Both the position numbers and the translations under genes were made by a program. A stretch of 64,000 nucleotides of DNA from JAGPUQ01 sp963708735 (GTDB lineage: Bacteria; Pseudomonadota; Gammaproteobacteria; Pseudomonadales; Porticoccaceae), in assembly GCA_963708735.1 (NCBI GenBank), contig CAVPTW010000013.1, positions 62,001-126,000 of the forward strand. The letters run 5' to 3'. The notes beneath the pieces were generated by a model. It was not told where the DNA came from and did no database searches. It saw only the letters and a list, made by a program, of their open reading frames with translations. Position 1 is the stretch's first letter. Every line of letters starts with the position of its first letter. Of the stretch, positions 60,460-64,000 are shown one piece after another.

Positions 60460-63207
60460 GTGAGTGCCGCGCCGGCAGCTCCCGTGGCGCGTCTGGCCGG
60501 CATCGGCCTGCGCTACGGCAAGGTCGAGGCGCTGGCCGATGTGACGCTCGACCTGCCGGGCGGTTGCATGGTCGGTCTGATCGGCCCGGACGGGGTCGGC
60601 AAGTCGAGCCTGCTGGCGTTGACCGCCGGCGCCCGCGCCATCCAGCGCGGCCGGATCGAGGTGTTCGGCGTGGACCTGGCCGATGCCCGCGCGCGCCGGG
60701 GTATCCTGCCGCGCATTGCCTACATGCCGCAGGGCCTGGGCAAGAACCTCTACCCGACGCTGTCGATCGCCGAGAACCTCGATTTTTTCGGCCGCCTGTT
60801 CGGCCACGACGGCGGCCAGCGGGCACAGCGGATCGAGATGCTGACGCGCGCCACCGGGCTGTTCCCGTTTCTGGACCGGCCGGCCGGCAAGCTGTCCGGC
60901 GGCATGAAGCAGAAGCTCGGCCTGTGCTGCGCGCTGATCCACGACCCGGACCTGCTGATCCTGGACGAGCCCACCACCGGCGTCGATCCGCTGTCGCGGC
61001 GCCAGTTTTGGGAGTTGATCGCCGACATCCGCCGCAACCGCCCCAACCTGAGCGTGCTGGTGGCCACCGCCTATATGGAAGAGGCGGCGCGCTTCGACTG
61101 GCTGGCGGCCATGGACGATGGCCGGGTGCTGGCCACCGGCAGCCCCCAGGGCATCCTGGCGCAAGCCGGTGCGGCGACGCTGGAAGAGGCCTTCATCCGC
61201 CTGCTGCCGGAGGACAAGCGCCGGGGTTATCGGCCGGTCGAGATTCCGCCGCGGCCGCAAGACGATGGCGATACCGCGATCGAGGCCCGGGATCTGACCA
61301 TGCGCTTTGGCGACTTCACTGCGGTCGATCACGTGAGCCTGAGTGTGCCGCGAGGTGAGATCTTCGGTTTTCTGGGCTCCAACGGCTGCGGCAAGACCAC
61401 GACCATGAAGATGCTCACCGGCCTGCTGTCGCCGACCGAAGGCCGGGCCTGGCTGTTCGGAAACGAGGTCGACCCGCACGACATCGCCACCCGCCGGCGC
61501 GTCGGTTACATGTCGCAGTCGTTCTCGCTCTACAACGAACTGACGGTGGTGCAGAACCTCACCCTGCACGCGCGCCTGTTCGGCGTGCCGGCGCCGCAGA
61601 TAGCACCGCGGGTGCAGGAAATGGCCGAGCGCTTCGGCCTCACGCAGGTGATGGACAAACTACCCGGCGCGCTGCCGCTGGGCGTGCGCCAGCGCCTGTC
61701 GCTGGCGGTGGCCATGATCCACAAGCCCGAGATGCTGATCCTGGACGAACCCACCTCGGGCGTCGACCCGGTGGCGCGTGACGCCTTCTGGCGCATCCTG
61801 GTCGAGCTGTCGCGCCGCGAGGGGGTGACCATCTTCATCTCCACCCACTTCATGAACGAGGCCGAACGCTGCGACCGCATCTCGCTGATGCACGCCGGCA
61901 AGGTGCTGGCGGTCGGATCGCCGGCCGAACTGGCGCAGCGGCGTGGCACCGCGACGCTCGAGGATGCCTTCATCGCCTATCTCGAGGATGCCACCGCGGC
62001 CGACAAGAAGGATGACGAGCCACGACTGGCGGTCCGCGCGTCGGAGGCCAGCGACGGCGGCTTGAGCGGCTGGCGGCAGCACTTCGACCCGCGGCGCTTC
62101 GTGAGCTATGCCCGGCGCGAGACGCTCGAGCTGGTGCGCGACCCGATCCGCCTGACACTTGCCCTGCTCGGCAACGCCTTGCTGATGCTGGTGATGGGCT
62201 ATGGCATCACCCTGGACGTCGAGAACCTCAGCTTCGCCGTGCTCGACCGCGACCAGACCACGCTGAGCCAAAACTACGCCCTGGACCTGGCCGGGTCGCG
62301 CTATTTCAGCGAACAGCCGCCGATCATCGACTACGCCGATCTGGACCGGCGCATGCGCGCGGGCAAGCTGAGTCTGGCGATCGAGATCCCGCCGAGCTTC
62401 GCGCGCGACGTCGCCCGCGGCCGGCGGGTCCAGATCGGCGCCTGGATCGACGGCGCCATGCCGACCCGCGCCGAAACCATCCGCAGCTATGTGCAGGGGA
62501 TTCACGCCCACTGGCTGGCCACCAAGGCGCGCGAGGCCGGCCGTGGCGAGGCCTTGGCGGGGCTCATCACCATCGAGACCCGGTTCCGCTACAACCCGGA
62601 CGTCAAGAGCCTGGTGGCGATGGTGCCGGCGGTGATTCCGCTGCTGCTGATGATGATTCCGGCCATGCTCGCGGCTCTCGCCGTGGTGCGCGAGAAGGAG
62701 CTCGGCTCGATCACCAACTTCTACGTCACGCCGACCACGCGGCTCGAATTCCTGCTCGGCAAGCAGATCCCTTACGTGGTCCTGTCCTTCCTGAGCTTCC
62801 TGCTGCTCACGCTGCTGGCGGTGACCGTCTTTCGCGTGCCGCTGAAGGGCAGCTTCCTGACGCTGGCGGCGGGTGCGCTGCTCTATGTCGGCGCCGCTAC
62901 GGCCCTGGGTCTGCTGATTTCCACCTTCATGCGCAGCCAGATCGCGGCGATCTTTGGTACGGCGGTGCTGACCATCCTGCCGGCGGTGAACTTCTCCGGC
63001 ATGATCGACCCGGTCTCCTCGCTCCAGGGCGCCGGCCGGCTGATCGGCGAGATCTACCCGACCACGCATTTCCTGACCATCGCCCGCGGCACCTTCTCGA
63101 AGGCCCTCAACTTCTCCGACCTGCATGCCGCCTTTTTCCCGCTGGCGCTGGCCGTGCCGATCCTGATCGGCTTGTCCGCCGCGCTGCTCAAGAAGCAGGA
63201 GCGGTAG
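60460..63207 (+). CDS. rbbA: RbbA-like fused ABC ATPase/permease
   Basis: A 915-residue protein with two ABC ATPase domains followed by an ABC-2 permease domain. First ATPase: GPDGVGKSS, LSGGMKQK, LILDEPTTGVD. Second: GSNGCGKTT, a non-standard signature LPLGVRQR, LILDEPTSGVD. The permease helices run from about 565 to the end. E. coli RbbA, of almost the same length, is associated with ribosomes and thought to be a transporter; here the HlyD and YhhJ neighbours favour export. GTG start with GAGGG 12 bases upstream. Confidence 0.9.
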   Translation: MSAAPAAPVARLAGIGLRYGKVEALADVTLDLPGGCMVGLIGPDGVGKSSLLALTAGARAIQRGRIEVFGVDLADARARRGILPRIAYMPQGLGKNLYPTLSIAENLDFFGRLFGHDGGQRAQRIEMLTRATGLFPFLDRPAGKLSGGMKQKLGLCCALIHDPDLLILDEPTTGVDPLSRRQFWELIADIRRNRPNLSVLVATAYMEEAARFDWLAAMDDGRVLATGSPQGILAQAGAATLEEAFIRLLPEDKRRGYRPVEIPPRPQDDGDTAIEARDLTMRFGDFTAVDHVSLSVPRGEIFGFLGSNGCGKTTTMKMLTGLLSPTEGRAWLFGNEVDPHDIATRRRVGYMSQSFSLYNELTVVQNLTLHARLFGVPAPQIAPRVQEMAERFGLTQVMDKLPGALPLGVRQRLSLAVAMIHKPEMLILDEPTSGVDPVARDAFWRILVELSRREGVTIFISTHFMNEAERCDRISLMHAGKVLAVGSPAELAQRRGTATLEDAFIAYLEDATAADKKDDEPRLAVRASEASDGGLSGWRQHFDPRRFVSYARRETLELVRDPIRLTLALLGNALLMLVMGYGITLDVENLSFAVLDRDQTTLSQNYALDLAGSRYFSEQPPIIDYADLDRRMRAGKLSLAIEIPPSFARDVARGRRVQIGAWIDGAMPTRAETIRSYVQGIHAHWLATKAREAGRGEALAGLITIETRFRYNPDVKSLVAMVPAVIPLLLMMIPAMLAALAVVREKELGSITNFYVTPTTRLEFLLGKQIPYVVLSFLSFLLLTLLAVTVFRVPLKGSFLTLAAGALLYVGAATALGLLISTFMRSQIAAIFGTAVLTILPAVNFSGMIDPVSSLQGAGRLIGEIYPTTHFLTIARGTFSKALNFSDLHAAFFPLALAVPILIGLSAALLKKQER

Positions 63208-63210
63208 TCC

Positions 63211-64000
63211 ATGCGCCTCGCCAATATTTTTCATCTCGGTGTCAAGGAGCTGCGCAGCCTGGCGCGCGACCCGATCATGCTGGTGCTGATCGTCTATGCC
63301 TTCACCGTTTCGGTCTACACGGCGGCCAAGGCCATGCCGGAGACCCTCAACAAGGCGCCGATCGCAGTGGTGAACGAGGACCGCTCGCCGCTGTCCTGGC
63401 GCATCGTCAACGCCTTTTACCCGCCTTATTTCATGCCCCCCGAAATCATCGATCAGGCCGGAATGGATGCCCGCATGGACGCCGGCCTCGACACCTTTGC
63501 CCTGGACATCCCGCCGGACTTCCAGCGCGACGTGCTGGCGGGGCGGCGGCCCACGATCCAGCTCAACGTCGATGCCACGCGCATGAGCCAGGCGTTCACC
63601 GGCAGCGGCTATATCCAGACCATCGTGAACGATGAGGTGCGCGCCTTCGTGAAGCGCTATCGCGAGGTGTCGGAGTTGCCGGTCGATCTGGCGCTGCGGG
63701 CACGCTTCAATCCCGAACTCAACAAATCGTGGTTCGGCGCCATCGTGCAGGTCATCAACAACGTGACCATGCTGTCCATCGTGCTCACCGGCGCGGCGCT
63801 GATCCGCGAGCGCGAGCACGGCACCGTCGAACATCTGCTGGTGATGCCGGTGACACCCTTCGAGATCATGACCAGCAAGGTGTGGTCGATGGGGCTGGTG
63901 GTGCTTGCCGCCACCGCCTTCGCGCTCACCGCCGTCGTACAGGGCTGGCTGTCGGTGCCGATCCAGGGCTCGCTCGCGCTGTTCCTGGCCGGGGCGGCAC
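63211..64000 (+). CDS. YhhJ-like ABC-2 permease, N-terminal part (cut by window edge)
   Basis: The open frame starts with ATG at 63211, 3 bases after the rbbA stop, and runs past the right edge without a stop. The 263 visible residues have one helix near 22-40, then a periplasmic region (VNEDRSPLSWRIVNAFYPPYF, near 53-73), then the helix block with the ABC-2 signature REREHGTVEHLLVMPVTPFEI. It forms the second permease of the exporter with RbbA. Confidence 0.9.
   Translation, partial: MRLANIFHLGVKELRSLARDPIMLVLIVYAFTVSVYTAAKAMPETLNKAPIAVVNEDRSPLSWRIVNAFYPPYFMPPEIIDQAGMDARMDAGLDTFALDIPPDFQRDVLAGRRPTIQLNVDATRMSQAFTGSGYIQTIVNDEVRAFVKRYREVSELPVDLALRARFNPELNKSWFGAIVQVINNVTMLSIVLTGAALIREREHGTVEHLLVMPVTPFEIMTSKVWSMGLVVLAATAFALTAVVQGWLSVPIQGSLALFLAGAA

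Noticed and set aside
61660..63834. Open frame of 724 codons antisense to rbbA and yhhJ
   Set aside because: Covers two real genes on the other strand; no domain visible.

Overview
The window is high-G+C DNA (well above 60% by eye) from a gammaproteobacterium. The best evidence is conserved gene order: ygfZ / sdhE-ygfX / nadB / rpoE-rseA-rseB-mucD, then lepA-lepB-DUF4845-rnc-era-recO-acpS, then cysM-relA-mazG, and tesA divergent from ybbA-ybbP. A RegB/RegA-type redox two-component pair, a TIGR03084 protein, a bacterial P450 and a CoA-transferase/ALDH/ADH cluster point to a metabolically versatile, deep-branching group (Nevskiales-, Chromatiales- or Steroidobacter-like). I cannot fix genus or species. 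Coding density is high. I saw no rRNA, tRNA, CRISPR array, prophage or intact transposase.

Layout. 1-7.0 kb is a carbon-metabolism cluster: SDR (cut by the left edge), acetolactate-synthase-like ThDP enzyme, fused CoA-transferase, Zn alcohol dehydrogenase and aldehyde dehydrogenase. 7.4-10.4 kb holds a tiny lysine-rich protein, a cytochrome P450, a site-2-type protease and a DUF4202 protein. 10.6-14.7 kb is ybbP-ybbA and tesA. 14.7-20.8 kb is a minus-strand run: regB-regA, an FHA+PP2C phosphatase, a STAS protein, an HATPase protein (a partner-switching module), then leuB translationally coupled to a TauD-type dioxygenase. 20.9-24.9 kb holds argG, gloA, a PGPGW membrane protein, ygfZ and sdhE-ygfX. 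25-30.7 kb is nadB and the sigma-E envelope-stress operon. 30.8-36.5 kb is the lepA-to-acpS housekeeping block. 36.6-46.4 kb holds cysM, relA, mazG, adk, hemH, a histone-H1-like protein, tsaB, a beta-hydroxyacid dehydrogenase and an M18 aminopeptidase. 46.4-52.7 kb is a TetR-controlled tripartite RND efflux operon. 53-59.2 kb holds a DUF3617 protein, a TIGR03084 protein and two divergent sulfatase-fold membrane proteins (LTA-synthase-like and YejM/LapC-like). 59.3 kb to the right edge is a yhiI-rbbA-yhhJ type ABC export operon, the last gene being cut off.

The most distinctive non-genic signal is a dispersed MITE-like repeat. Two copies are 147 bp, about 97% identical, in opposite orientation, with 19-bp terminal inverted repeats bounded by TA. 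Two more copies have lost about 50 bp of the middle, and one is an end fragment. One copy supplies the stop codon of gloA. A second theme is short tandem duplications of 13-16 bp in regulatory regions and inside rseB.

Functional links: the sigma-E operon, MucD, the two sulfatase-fold proteins, the RND pump and the Rbb-type exporter are all envelope functions; RegBA is a global redox regulator; and the FHA-phosphatase/STAS/HATPase set is a signalling module whose output is not encoded next to it.
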